In this document: positions 49,048 through 62,187 of the stretch, in pieces
Position numbering within the stretch: the stretch's first letter is position 1
How the letters are laid out: each line of letters begins with the position of its first letter
DNA from: Pelargonium cotyledonis
Taxonomy: Eukaryota; Streptophyta; Magnoliopsida; Geraniales; Geraniaceae
Assembly: GCA_036897625.1 (NCBI GenBank)
Contig: JAYMTA010000017.1
Span: 1 to 64,000 of the forward strand
Direction: 5' to 3'
Length of the DNA stretch: 64,000 nt
Notes under the pieces: model-generated
Database searches by the model: none
Seen by the model: the letters and a program-made list of their open reading frames with translations, nothing else
Told to the model about the DNA's origin: nothing
Made by a program: the position numbers and the translations under genes

Positions 49048-52000
49048 GAAAAACCTCTATAACACGTAGATAGGTGGTGTAGGGCTAAGTCTCTCAAAAG
49101 AAGCGTGCTTCCGTATATTGGTGGGAAACTAGAATCTTTCGAAGCAATTTTGTATTCTTTTATACCTAAAGAAATTCACTTAGATAAGGAAGGGATACCT
49201 TGGCGATTCCTATATTAACAGAAAAAGGGCTTTTTCACCCTATTTTGAGCAGAAATATTGAACAAAGTTTATGTGTAACTTTTAATTGACAACCCTATCT
49301 CATTCGTATATCTCTATTGATAATAGAACTGTATCTATTAATCAACGAAATAAGGAATCTCAGTCTTCTTCAGTATTGTTGTAGTCAAGCAGCGAATTGT
49401 GATCGAGATAGAAAACAGCGCTTACTCTTAACTCTTTGTCCCTTTATCCTCCCTCTCCTATATAACCCTAGTGGAAAACGCTTCTAAGGAGTTTTTCCGC
49501 CTCTTGCTCATTTTAGAGCTTATAGAAAAACAGAATTTGAAGCTTATTTATATACGAAACGCGTAATTGAAGGTCGAAAACACCTTATTTTTACGATTTT
49601 CAGACGAGGTCTCAGATGCTTTGCCTATTTCTAGGGTCTTTTTGTAAGGCTATTTCAAGAACAAGGAAAACTCCCCTTCCCTGTACTACAGCTACTGGGC
49701 AGGGCTGGGATAAAGACAACAATTTCGAGAAATATAGTGTAACGGAATTCTGACTCCAATCTAATTAAGAACTCCTGGTAGGCATAAATAGGAAATAGGT
49801 ATAATTACCAAGGGCTTGACTTTGCCTCCTAAAATTACAAAAAGAACCTCTTTTTACCAAATAAGGTAAGGATTTTTATTAAAAATTATTGTAGTAAAGG
49901 CCTTTTAAAAAGTAAGTAGTCTGGCAGGATATGGTAGGTTTGAAAGAAACTAAATAAGTTCGCAGTAAGTGGAATAGGCACACCCTCTATAAGTTCTAAG
50001 ACTTGTGGAGTATTTACAGAAAAGGCTTCATCTTTCCGTATACGAAGTACCTTAACGACGGATTTATATATGGATCCTTTGGCAAAAGGCCAGCTTTAGT
50101 ACGTAGTACGAAATTGCAGAACTTGATGCTACGAATTCCTTTGTTATCAGTGATGGGTTAAAAATCCCTTTACTTATTTTATAATAGACAGACCGGGGAT
50201 CCCCTATCTAGCACGTAATTTGTTAAATACTACTCTTTTTTAATTAGTAAAAAAACCTCCTTGCAATATTGAGCTCGCATCTTCCAGGAATAACATACTG
50301 GAATACAGAACAGGCTCCTTGTTTGCTAAGTCCCTCCGTTTAAAAAACTTAAATTGAAAATCCGGTTTATTTATATAGTAGTTTTAAAGGCAGTTTCAAA
50401 AAGTAATTGAGTATAACAAGAATTTTTCGCTAATAAAAACCTTAGTAAAACCATAAAAAACAATAACTTATAAAAGAGCTTTTTAGTGTACGAAAAAGGG
50501 CATACAACAGGTTTCTTGATTTAGTCTTACTTGAATTTTAGAATCCCAAGGATTTAGAAAAACATATATTTGAATGGGATTCATTTTGATTTTAAATAAG
50601 CAATTGCACATTCCAAATTAACATTACAGATTTCCTTTTTCTTAGGCTAGTACATTTTAATATATAATAAATATTAGTTTAGCACCTACTATTCTATTCC
50701 TTGAAAATTCTGCAAAAGTCTTTTTGGACTAGAGAATAGGCTCGGCAGTCTAACTAAATAATTAGCATAAACTCTGCGATAAAGCAAAGATAAAAAGGGA
50801 ATCGAGAATAGGGATTTGGACTCTTGAAAAGAATTATATATTAGAATTACACACGTCTTTATTTACTACGTAGGCAAGTAAGCCGGAACAAAAGATTTTT
50901 CGAGTCTGTTAATTAGGTTCCTTTATTTTATTATACAGCAAAAAAAATACCGATTTATTTCAGGATTGTATCCGCATTTTCTAGTTCCTAAGATTCTTGC
51001 TTGGTAAATGCCTTTTCTCGTATTTGTATAGACCTGCACCTGACCTACAAGGGTTTAGAAAGAAGTCAATAGTTTTGTTGGTGTCGTTACCCTGCCTTAG
51101 TATGAAATTCATAAGGAAGCCATTAAAGGAATACCTATTAAGTAGAGTTCTTGTGCTAAATTTAATTGAAACAAATATAAAGCAAGCTCAACTCTAGGTA
51201 TAGCGGTAGCCCTGATGTATAAATCCCTTATTTTTACTGAATTCCTTTATAAACTAACAAGATTAGTGTACCCAAGTTTAACTAGACAACTACAGGATTT
51301 CCTATCATAGCACAAAAAGAGGATTTTCTTGCTCTTGTCTTAGGGCACTCTGTGCCAAGCTATTCAATGCTCTTCTATTTTATCTTTTGCAGAATTTCGT
51401 ACTGAGTTTTTCCATTTCCTAACCAATAGCCTTGCTTGAGCGTCCTACTGAACCTTACATTTTTGACATATTTGAAAAGGGATAAACTTAGTACTAGAAA
51501 AAATTCAATAGACTTTTATCTATGCTTTATAGAAGGTTCGTTTTGTCACCCTTGTTTCTACTTAAAATTTCCTAGGAGATTCCTTTCGGCTCTAGTAGGG
51601 AGCCCTAGCTTAGTTATACATAAAAATTTAGTTCCAATTAGATTCTTGACAGCATTACTTAGTAATTATTTATTAGAGCCGCCCTTTTCTTTGGCTGGGC
51701 TTGGACTTTTGCGCTACATCCCCTTTGATATCCTTGACTGCACCTTTTTGTCCCTTTTAATTCTTCGGTTCAGGGCCAAAGGATTTCCTTTTCAAAGCTA
51801 AGTGATTGCTCCCTTTTTAATTTTTAAGGAGAATGAATAAAGGGTAATATTAAATAATTGACTCTAGCTTTTTGTATACTAAATAGATCTTGGGACCACT
51901 GGAGTTTTCGGTAAGAGTAAAGTCAAGAAAATAGCTATCTTCTTAATAAAATGGGTACTCACATAGAAAAAGGGGTAAGTATCTTTAATAGGTTATCTCA

Positions 52001-53095
52001 TAATTCATTAGACTTGCCGATTGTTGTTACTTTCACTATATTTTTAATCTTTTTATTAGAATCTGGGGGCTAGGAATCCTCCTATTATTCTTCCTACTAT
52101 ATATTACTTTTTTTACAAAATAAAGTTACAAGGAATTGGCTTAGCAAAGACACCCTTTTTGTTTATAAACTCTTCGCGGATATTAGTGTCTGTACACTCT
52201 CAAGTATAAAGAAACCCTTGTTTAATTGGAAATCTAGAAAATTTATACTTATTTACTTGTTGTCGAGAACTAGTCTAAGACTTAACAAAATCATAAGAGC
52301 TATAGCTTGTTTAAGGGCCAAATACCTATTAATAGGGCTTTCTATCAGGGATTTTTAAAATAAAGTAACCTCACTAAGAGCTCTTTTGAACCTGGAAACA
52401 AAGCTTCCGAGCTTATGGTTTAATTTCATATACAGGTCTCGTTTACCGACTTTTGAAGGGTAGCCTGATCAGTTTTTCAGTATAAGTGAGAGAATTTGCA
52501 TACCAAGTTACAGGATACTGAAAGGGTTCAAACTTTGTTGTCTTAAAAAACCTTTAAAATAGAAATTATTAATAGCACTTAATGTCAATTCAATTGAAAT
52601 AAACATACATAGCGATTCCTGCGTAAGGGCTTGATTGCTAGCTCGTCAGTTAGGTTATTTTTGGAAATGGGTAGTTTTGGAATTTAGCTACGGAAAAACA
52701 GGTATTAATATAGTATTCCATTGGCTCATAACAGGAGGTCTATGAAGTCTTAAGAAAAGAGGAATACAAAGTAATCCTAGGAACCAAGCTTAATTAGAGT
52801 GAAGTTAGAAAAGAGTTCTTTGACAATTATCTGAGGATTATACATTTGGCTTAAAAACGCTTTATTGTACTAAATTATTGAAGCCTGAAATATTAGCATT
52901 AGGCTGTAATAAAGGAAATAGCATAAAGAAAAAAAGGACACCCATAAGCCCCTAGTGAAGAATATGATTAGCATGAAAACAAAAGTAAAAAGTGTACAAA
53001 TAAGTAAATTAGGTCCCCCCGAGTAGAGCTTAAGGAGCTACTTGTATTTCTCAGCACGAGAAGCGTTTGATGAAAAACTCCTAATCAACCAACTA

Positions 53096-53125
53096 CGGGG
53101 ACTTTAGCCTCCTAGGAGACCCCCG
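53096..53125. other. Nested GC-rich inverted repeat
   Basis: An outer pair CGGGG (53096-53100) and CCCCG (53121-53125) encloses the perfect 10-bp palindrome CTCCTAGGAG (53109-53118). It is the most GC-rich foldable site in the 49-64 kb section that I noticed. Confidence 0.6.
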
Positions 53126-55335
53126 ATTGTTCGTCTTACTAAGCCTTTAAATACCAATATATATGTGCGGAATTGTAAAGAGGGATTATGAACCTATTCT
53201 TTCTATAATCTTTCTGTAATAGGTAATAGAGATGAACGGTTTTTCAATTCCTTAGCTCTAGCATAATGATAATATAGCTATGGTTTCAAGTACTTTAGGA
53301 TTATTGAGTCTGATTTATACAAATAAAGTAAAGATGGACATATTTGTCATAAATTCGTTCGTGCGAAGTTTAGGTGATTTTATAAGAGGCCTCCTGATAA
53401 CAAAGACAACTGCCCTTAAGGTACTGTAGCTCGTTAATTCCTACTAATATACTAATATATACTAAATATAAGTTCTAGAACTTTTAGGAAATCCGAGTCT
53501 AACTCAGAACAAGGACCTTCCCCTATATTTGGAAACCCTTTTATTATCGATTTTGTGCTTGATTTGTTTGCCGTTTGGCTTAGTCTTTTCTAACTACGAA
53601 TTCTTAATTATTTGCAGGACTTTTAACACGGCAGAAGCTTCTCAGAAAACAAGAACTTAGTCATTAGATTTTAGTGGTATTTGCTAATTTTGTAAGATCG
53701 ATAGAATTCTAAGAAGCAGGGGCCCCTGTTATTCCCTTTAAAGTTAAGGACCCGCTTAAAGGAAACTCTATCTACAAGGCAAGTATACAGGGAAGAAAAT
53801 TCGCTTAGTGACTCCAAAAACTCCTTAATTATAAACAGCAAAAATAGACCTAGAGACAAAGGGGCTCAGTAGTAAGGCACTTGTTTTTGTTATAGCGCCA
53901 TTCCTTTGTTTACTACTTCTAGCTATCGGAAGGGCAAGGGTTCAAGCCAATTATAATCCTTGGCTGGGGTTGAACTCCTCCTTATTCGGGAAAAAAGAGC
54001 ATAAAAAATAGGTTATGTAATTGATCTATTAAATAAGGATTTTGAACTTAAATTTAAAGGGCAGTATAAGCGGCGATAGATTACAAAACCTATTACCTTT
54101 TTCTTATCGAAAGTGGAGTGGAAAAAGCACATTATCTTGAAGTTAGTAAATATTAGTAAGTTGCTGAGTAGCTTTGCCAGAGAAAAAAGAAGTACTTCAT
54201 AATATACAACGAGGAATTCCTCTGAACTAAGAAATAACTTTTTATAAGCGGCACTCAATGAAATAGCGAGTAAACTGTAGTGTATCTCTTTTTAAAGAAA
54301 AAAGGAGAAAGTAATGTTCCTAATGGACGGCTTTTAGGATAATATGTATATAAGATTAGGGGATTTTTCATGAGTTTCTCTTTTAGGATCGAGAGTCTAA
54401 CTCTTAAGAAAGCTGCTCCAGGTATAACTAAGAAGAGTAAGACTGGTAAAAGGAAACTTCTTTAATAAAATCAAAGACTTCTCAGTAAAAGCTAATAAAA
54501 AGAAATATAGATTAAACCAAAAAATGCCAAGGTTTATAGAAATTCTTTCCTTTTTCGTCAGTTTAGGTACTTCAGAAGGTGTTTGTACATTTTACTTTTT
54601 TGCCGAAAGATTTACTATACTATATTATTTTTGAATTGCTTACTTTTAGAGAAGGGCTCCAGTTTAGCTCTTGAGTTAACTAGATCGGGAAGCAAGGGAT
54701 TGCACACAAGAAATAGAACATCCAACTCTCTAATACAATCTAAACGATTTCTCTATTATACTTTATTGTATAATTAAGGTATGAGGGTAAACAAGAGAGT
54801 TGCTCTCGTGTTTCACAGTAGGAATACAGAAAAGAGTATGAATAAGTGCTTTAGGTATTGAGAACAGGCTAATAATAAAGCCTGGGAGAGTTTTATAAGT
54901 AAGTTACAACGAATTCAAGTTATTAGTTTCCAGGTAAGTAAATGAAGTAAGGTTAAATCCTGTTTTCATGTATAGGTTTTCTATCTCCTTTTACTTTGTG
55001 TAAAATTTACCTGTCAGTATTCATCTTATATCAAATTATCAGAGTGAATATCCTTTTTCTTTAGTGAGGGGTATCCTGGTTGCAAAAAACCCTTACAAAA
55101 AATCTGAAGAAGAGAGGGTGAGCAATAGCTTATTAAAAACAGGTGTAAGGATCAGGAAAAGAAACTGTTAAAGAAACAGGATTTGGTAAAGGAAAAGGAA
55201 ATGATCCACCTTAAAGACTAAGATTTGTTTCAGGAAAAATTATAGAAGTCAGTCATGTATTCTTACTTAAGTCAAGTACTCTGCTTTCCCTTCTATCAAT
55301 CCGTATTATTTAACCTTGTACATGTTGTTCTTTTT

Positions 55336-55366
55336 CACGGTGCCCCGCCGATTGAACTACAATCCC
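55336..55366 (-). pseudogene. 5' third of a tRNA-Asp gene
   Basis: On the minus strand GGGATTGTAGTTCAATCGGC, then GGGGCACCGTG, matches the acceptor strand and D arm of plant organelle tRNA-Asp(GUC), GGGATTGTAGTTCAATTGGT. The match ends before the anticodon; the following bases are ordinary AT-rich DNA. Confidence 0.6.
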
Positions 55367-56385
55367 AGCAAAATCGAGGATAATCCCCTGTTTTCTTTTT
55401 TTATATCCTCTACTAAACAAAATCTTGAGTGAGTGTAGCGTTCAGGTTTGTAATAAAAGGAATCCATTCTAGAAAAACCAATAAACCCTGACTTTTTAGA
55501 ACTGTTATAGGATATTCCTGACCTAGGTTATCCTAATGTGGATATATAAATAAAAAGGCTATTAAATACTCTTTAAAGTACTACAGGATCCTGTTAATTT
55601 TAAGAATTCCTTATCTGAGCTATGAAATTCTGCTTATCTTGTTGGATTATATAAAGCATTCGCAATTGATCTGGGTACTTCGAAACTCTTTTTGCCCAGT
55701 ACACTTTATGTTAAGTCACTCAAGGCAGTCTATTAGCTGGACCATAAGATAAGATAAAACAAGAATACTAGCCCGCGAGAAAAGTCTAAAATAACTCAAT
55801 TTATATAGTAGCTTTAGAAATGGAAATATAAATCAGGGATGTACCGTATGCCTATTCGAACGCATAAGGGGGGCTTATCTAAGAATACTGAGTATAAATT
55901 TTTTATGAAACATCTAATACATCTTGTCTATCTCGATCCGGATTGGATTGGACTAAAGGTTATCAAATTGAAGGGGTTACTGTTTGTGACTGTTAAGCGC
56001 GAGTTTCTCGAAAATGTAAGAAAAATACTGGATACTGGCTCAGAAGAGGGCCCTTCCCATAAATGCACTGTATAAGTCCTTATATACTAAGTGCTTTTTT
56101 AAAAATGTTAGAGATAATATATCTGGATTCTTTAGAACAATCCCAGGGTTCTTATCTAGGATTGCAAAAAAATCTAGCATTCTAACAGAAAAAGTAGAGG
56201 GTTCCCTTTGATAGTATAAACTTTGTCTTATTGATTGCTAACTCACCCAAAAGCTGAAAATTCACTAACTATACTTCTAGACCCTGTCCTTTGTTAACTT
56301 TATCAGATTACAGATAGAGCCCCTGCTTGGAATATCAGAATACTACACAACTTTGTAAAAAGACTTCCCTAAACTTAGTTTATTA

Positions 56386-56435
56386 AGTGGACTCGAACCT
56401 ACGAAATTTGTACTAAGAGTGCCTTGCTCTACCGG
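56386..56435 (-). pseudogene. tRNA-like relic sharing its T arm with the 37.4-kb copy
   Basis: On the minus strand CCGGTAGAGCAAGGC leads to ATTTCGTAGGTTCGAGTCC. The 19 bases on the plus strand, GGACTCGAACCTACGAAAT, occur identically at 37412-37430. The anticodon stem is not pairable, so the amino acid is uncertain. Confidence 0.4.
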
Positions 56436-58151
56436 ATTTCTTGCTTTCATTCCTGTATTCTCGGGTTAAGGGGGATTAAGATTAAAGAATTTATTAAGAG
56501 ATAGAGAATTCAGTTCTCTTTAATCCATAAGAAGGATCCGTTCTTATTCATAAGAGATTACTCTACTTAATTTAAAAATCTTTCAAACAAAATTATTAGC
56601 TTTTAGTTAGCTTATCAATTCAATTTTATACTATGTATTCTGCACTACCTCCTGCGCATTCTATATTCTAGTTTTTTGTTAAATAAGATTTTCTGGCATT
56701 CGTTTCTAGTAGCCTCTGTTTTTCTGTAAGCGAGCTCTGTTATACTATCAGTACCGATTAACATAGAAACTTAAACACCAACTCCGGTACTAATTAGTGG
56801 CCCCCTCTAGAACGAATTCAAGTTTAATTGTATTTTCGCACGGACTTGCTCGGTCCGCAATTCTCAAATATAAACAAAATAAACTGAGATGTCATATCAT
56901 TCTATACCTTTATGTTTCCCAGGGTACCTCTTATTTAATAAGAGATTATCTATCGACGTAAAGCACCTATTAGCTCAGGATTCTTTCTACTCTTCAGCAG
57001 ACTGTTATTTCACCAAAAATATAGATTTCTAAACTCCCAATTTCGTTATTTATAAAGAATAGCTACGAGAAAGAAGCTCTTTTATAGGGTACCGTTGCCG
57101 GAGGAAACAAAAAGGTTACTCTCGATATTCTAATTATTAGTTGTCGACATTTCCTCTTTAGATTTCAGTTTTCTAGTTATATAGTACACGATGGGACATT
57201 TCGAAGCAGTGCTCCTTGTCTAATGAGGGGTTCATTCTTTTTAAAAATCACTTGTAAAGAGTCCCGTTTGAGATATGTATATTTGTTACTTACTGCTATT
57301 ATTCAAGTTTGTACGCCTTTTCGAGAACTAAGTATGATAGGATCCCCAACTTCCTACAGCGTATAACTAGGCCTTTTTCAGTACTCACTTCGAAAAAGAA
57401 AGGGGTCTAATTGTATTCCAGATCAATATCCTTCTAGCTAAACAAAGTAATATATACCGCAAAAAGTCTCCTGTTTTTAACAGGGCCTTTCTTGTTATTC
57501 TAAAAGGTATCTTTTCCTAATTCTATATCTTAGGAATGAGTCGGCCGTGACGAAGAAATTAGTTTGGGGCTTTGCCCAGATCCTAGTGAAGAAGGGTTCT
57601 TTTTCTTTCTTCTATCTAGTAAAGAGTAAAGAAAGACTTCGATTTTAGTAAACGATCCAAGTATCCCATATTCTCTATTTATATTCTAGAACCAAGAATT
57701 CCCTCAGGAGTCTCTCCTCTAGCTATTCTGGTATACTGAGTACTAGCTAATACTTGAATATAAAATGGATGTTACACTGCACAGGATTTGCTAACTTAAC
57801 GGAATTTCCGTAAGAGACGCCTTATTTCATTTGTTAACTCCTTCTTTCTAACCGGTAAAGGAAACGAGTCCCGCTTATTCTAATTAAGTTAGTGAAAAAG
57901 AAATTATCAGAGATTGCTTTTGACTACAAAGTAGTATTCATATCCTTCACTCCACCAGCTTCTTGCTGAATATGTTTTGTATGTAAAGGACAGGAAAGCC
58001 TGGAACCCGGTTTTAGTTTTCATAAGGAGTTTGGGGAAGGGTAAAAGATTTTCACTTCAATTCCAACGTAGGAAAAAAGTCTGTAAACTTATCTGGTTAA
58101 GTGTGTAAAAGTTTTAAATGGTACATTTCTCAGAAAGGGATTCCTTTTTCT

Positions 58152-58263
58152 GCCTTATTTACTTTCTTTTTTCATTTTTCTGTGGACTCTTTTATCCTAT
58201 ATATATACAAATAGATTTAGCTCGTCTTTCATACTCTAGTTATGATAAATGTAATTATGTTTA
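58152..58263 (+). repeat. Diverged repeat A, copy 2
   Basis: TTTACTTTCTTTTTTCATTT, CTTTTATCCTATATATATAC, TAGATTTAGCTCGTCTTTCA and ACTCTAGTTAT match copy 1 (39650-39791) in order. A shorter similar run, TTTTATCCTATATACAAAAG, occurs near 43.28 kb and may be a third remnant. Confidence 0.55.
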
Positions 58264-58325
58264 GTATTTAAAGTGGTTAGAGCATTCGTTTAATTGACTA
58301 GCGGGCATAGGTTCAAAGCGTCCCA
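58264..58325 (+). pseudogene. tRNA-like relic in the second copy of the 39.65-kb repeat
   Basis: AAGTGGTTAGAGCATTCG followed by CATAGGTTCAAAGCG has A-box- and B-box-like segments at tRNA spacing but no closed T or acceptor stem. The amino acid cannot be assigned. It sits at the same place relative to the upstream pyrimidine-rich repeat as the relic at 39792. Confidence 0.35.
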
Positions 58326-61300
58326 TAGGAATACTTTTTAGTTAATAGGACCCCTCTTGCTTGTAATGAATGACATAATAATTTTTTAAAGTTAAGATAT
58401 GCAACCCTATACCAAAATATCTGAACTTATTAACAGAAGTGACAGCTTTATACTCTATTTTCTAGAAGGGTTTTTCCACATGATATATTGGTGAGACTCA
58501 TAAGTAACTCTTAAATGGTCTTTACTATACTAAAAACTTCTAAACAAAGTAAAAGGTAAAAGAATTCTAACCTGGATAGGAGCCGAGAACCCCCTGCTCA
58601 AACAAACACCTAGGGTTTCCCGGGTTCTACAAAGGTTTTTTCTCCTAAGTTAGTAGGGTTTTCCAATAGGCAGGAACTTAACCCAGGGAATCCTCTTAAC
58701 TTAAAAGAATTCTTCTGATCTATATAACTATAACTTGTAAGCAAAGTTTATCCACTCTTACGCACATTAAGATTAAGATAGAGCCCCTCTTTCGAAGTGT
58801 TTAATCCAATTTCTCTAAACTTTATGCTTTTTTTTTGAAGCGCTAACCCCCTAACATAAGTTAAACTCTCAAGGTTCTTGAAGAGACAAGCCATCAATCT
58901 CGTATAACTAGGAAAGGGTCCATTCTAGTGAATACAAGAGGCATATACTTTTCTTTTGATCTAACAGGCTTGGGCATTGCTATCTCTAATTATGTATGGA
59001 ATCGAACCTAAACAAGGGATCCCTTTTAGTAGTATCATAGAATAAAGCTTTCGGAGGCAATCCTGCACTCCTTATTTTCATTTCTTGTGCTGGAGCTCAA
59101 ACTGTAGAGGGGCCTGAACCTGTGCCTTTTTCTTTCAAATGTGATTTAATTTAGATCAATATAGAGTCGACTAACGGCTACCCTCCACCTGCCTAGGTTT
59201 ACGTAACTTTTATTAGAATAAAAAGGGTCTATTAATTAATTATCTATTATAGTTAGAGTTGGTATAAAGACTCCCCCCCACGAAGCTCAGGTACTTTAAT
59301 CTTAACAGATTTGACTTTGTCTGACCGCGAAACTTTTACACTAGAAAAAAGGCCTTTGTTAGTATCCTTTTGGAAATAGCTCAGATGGATGTAAAGAGTA
59401 GGGAGGGACTTATAAAATACAGAAAGCTTTTTAATTAATATAAAGTAGGACTTTCCTTCGGTATTCTGGATTTCATGTATATAGTATATAAAAAAAGGTA
59501 TTAAAATCAGAGTTCATGGGACATTTTCTCTTACAAAAATATGTGGGTAAAGCAGCCTTTAAAAAGAAGTTGGGAAATTCCTGTACAAGATGTTTTTTCA
59601 GGGCACGTACTAGACCCGTTTTCATTACTAGATGCTGGGACACTTAAACTCCTAGGCGTTAAAAACGAAAAAAAAAATCTCGGAGACCTGTGACATTCTT
59701 TATTTTTATACCATCTATACAAGCGTGTAGCATTACTCTGAAAATCGCCCATAAAATTTATTCCTTTGTTGAAATCAAACAGACCCTCTTAACTTAGCAC
59801 TTCCTTTTCCATATAATAGCATTTTGTTTTGTATTGGCAATTGCTTGGTCAGGCTTAACTTAGTTAGCAAGGGGTATAGTCTATACGCTATGAGGGTTTT
59901 AGGGATTTAACCTATGAATTTTAAATAAAGAAGAATACGCAAACTCTTAGGAGCTCTATACAATACAAGGGGCATTCTTAAAATAAAGTTTTTAGCTAGA
60001 AATTTTTAATGCCGAGAAGAATCTCAGGGTACTCTCGGGAGGGAGTAAGAAGTCTATTTTTAGACCAAATCAATCCTTAATCACGTAAGAAAAAATGCAT
60101 TAAATAATCTTAAATACTATATAATTTATAGTAACTACTTTTTAGGCTCGAAGTCCAACAACTAATACAGACCACAGTATACCTATTTACGGGTTTCCGT
60201 ACTAAAATTCTAGGAGTATTCTTATGCATGGGCAGTTGATTAGTAAGATTTTTTTTGTCAATTTAAAGGGGGAATCCGGTTTTGAAATAATTATTCGTTA
60301 ACCTTACATACTTTCCTCAACCACTCCTTGTATAACAAAGGGAAAGATTTAGAAAAGCTGGCGGAACTAATGTAATGGAAAGAGCAAAAACATGTTTAAA
60401 AGAATAAGCCATTACCCCTCTCTTCTCTGTGAGCTCTTAATTCTAATATAAGTTCTTTTACGTACCTACTTAGTCTATTATGTATGATTAGTTAATTTTC
60501 TTATAAAGGTACAACAAGATCTAATTTTCATTATACTCAGATACTCAGAGGAGTAGACAAGAAACTAGCCCAAGAATAAAATAGAAAACAAGAGCTTCTA
60601 GCGTGGATCCTAAAAAAAGGGAATCCTTACGAATAAGGATCCAAGAGTATGACACCCAGTACTAAGGATATTAGAGAATCTACACCAGACAAAAAGGGAG
60701 ACTATTAATCAAGGATCAAAGGCAGAGCTTTTGCATTTAGGGGCCCTAACTAAGTACTTAATAAGGCGGCTGGTATACTACTTGCCCACAGGGTTTCTAC
60801 CCTTATTCTAGACAACAACTTAAGTGCACTCGTATCTAAAACCCACTATTTTCATTCAAAACGAGCAAAAGATGTCTTCTCTTTATACTTACTTACATAG
60901 GCATAGGCGACAGATTGGGATTCCCGCTGATAAATCTCCTGTAGAATGAATATATAATACAGACTTTGAAATATATGAACCTTAAGAGTCCGAAACCATA
61001 TAGGCAATTAAGTAATTAAGAGTGAAGGTTAATGTGGAAGTATCCAAGCAAGTAATTTCAATTAGACAAAAGAGCTTTAATCTTGTTATCCCTTTATTTT
61101 TGTGAAATATCACACGGATAAGTAGAACTTCTTGGAGTCTTTAGGTTAGCGAGCTCCGCCTTTAGCTTGTAAAAAAAATTATATAATAAGAATCCTTACC
61201 TTGTCTAGGTTTTAGAAGTGATTGTAGAGTATCCGAAAGAAAATTAAGAATTCATAAAAGCTTTTTACTCAGAACTTTCAATTAGAAAGATCCAGGGGAA

Positions 61301-61630
61301 ACCTCTCCCTAAAGAATGTTTGGAAGTCTACAGAGCTTTAGTCCAGCCCTATTAGGTAATATAATTAAGAAAGTATCCTCATAGCGCAAACCCCTTGACG
61401 CAATATTTTACTTTAAAGCTTCCGTGAGAAATAGCTCGAAAGCCAAGTTTGTAAGACCTCGCCTAATGGGCTCCTTTTTTCTTCATTACAGTACTCGTTT
61501 AGAATAGAACCCTATATATCATCATCTGATTAGAATAGCTAGGAATTTTCTAAAGCAAGTCTAGTTTTAGAAAAGGTGGTTAATAAATATAGGAAATCAA
61601 ACGTAAAAGAGTTAAAGGGTATCAACTGGT

Positions 61631-61682
61631 ATATAAAAGGAGAGGGTCTGCTTTCTTGTCCCTTACTTCCTGATCTAGTTAA
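61631..61682 (+). repeat. Diverged repeat B, copy 2
   Basis: TATAAAAGGAGAGGGTCTGC, TTTCTTGTCCCTTACTTCC and TGATCTAGTTAA match the copy at 45099-45152 in order, with small gaps. The following DNA (to about 62.1 kb) is purine-rich and unrelated to what follows copy 1. Confidence 0.6.
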
Positions 61683-62167
61683 TGAAGTACCTAATTAAAT
61701 TTAAATAAAGTAAAAGACAAAGAGTTAAGCCTGGCAGAATTGTATATAAGAAGAAACTCTCAGAATCAAAGGTAACCTGCAAGAACTTAGGCAAGAATAA
61801 AAATAATGCAAAGAATATCTATTAATTAGAAGTACATGCTAGAAAAGGTATTTCGATTTCTGATAGAATTCCAAGTAAGAGGGTCAAATTGAAGTTTTAA
61901 ACTGAAAACAACTGAGACTAAGAAGATAAGGTGTAAGATTACAAAGGGCGGAGCTGGTAATTCAGGCACTAAATGTACAAAGGTGAGGAATAGGTATTTC
62001 TATGCTTTCGTAAAAGACTTATAACTGGGTACAATACCAAACAAAGACACAAACGGCTTAGGGATTTTTAGTTTAAAGAATTGAAATATAAGAAATCTAA
62101 TGTTTTATGAGTCAGATGTACCTTATTTGGTAGGCTGATTCGTGTTTTAACACAAGGAAATGGCTTT

Positions 62168-62187
62168 ATACAATTAGATACAATTAG
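62168..62187 (+). repeat. Tandem duplication, 10-bp unit x2
   Basis: ATACAATTAG occurs twice in direct succession with no difference, which suggests a recent slippage event. Confidence 0.85.

Noticed and set aside
48762-49097. 111-codon frame on the minus strand overlapping the end of nad6
   Set aside because: It is antisense to the conserved nad6 tail and the nad3-like fragment; a shadow frame.
51436-51801. 121-codon open frame, the longest after nad6
   Set aside because: It starts with TTG, has no other Met and matches no family I know. At about 33% G+C a stop falls every 14 codons or so, and 64 kb in six frames should give about one open frame of 120 codons and several of 100 by chance; nad6 alone is far beyond that.
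53868-53975. Possible long tRNA (GGGGCTCAGTAGTAAGGCAC ... AAGGGTTCAAGCC)
   Set aside because: The spacing would need a very long variable arm and neither the T nor the anticodon stem forms.
55839-56075. 78-codon frame starting with ATG
   Set aside because: Reads like a plausible protein but no motif is recognisable and its length is expected by chance.
56551-57818. Two matches to the dicot mitochondrial promoter nonamer CRTAAGAGA (CATAAGAGA near 56551, CGTAAGAGA near 57810)
   Set aside because: About one match is expected by chance on both strands of 64 kb, and no gene lies downstream of either.
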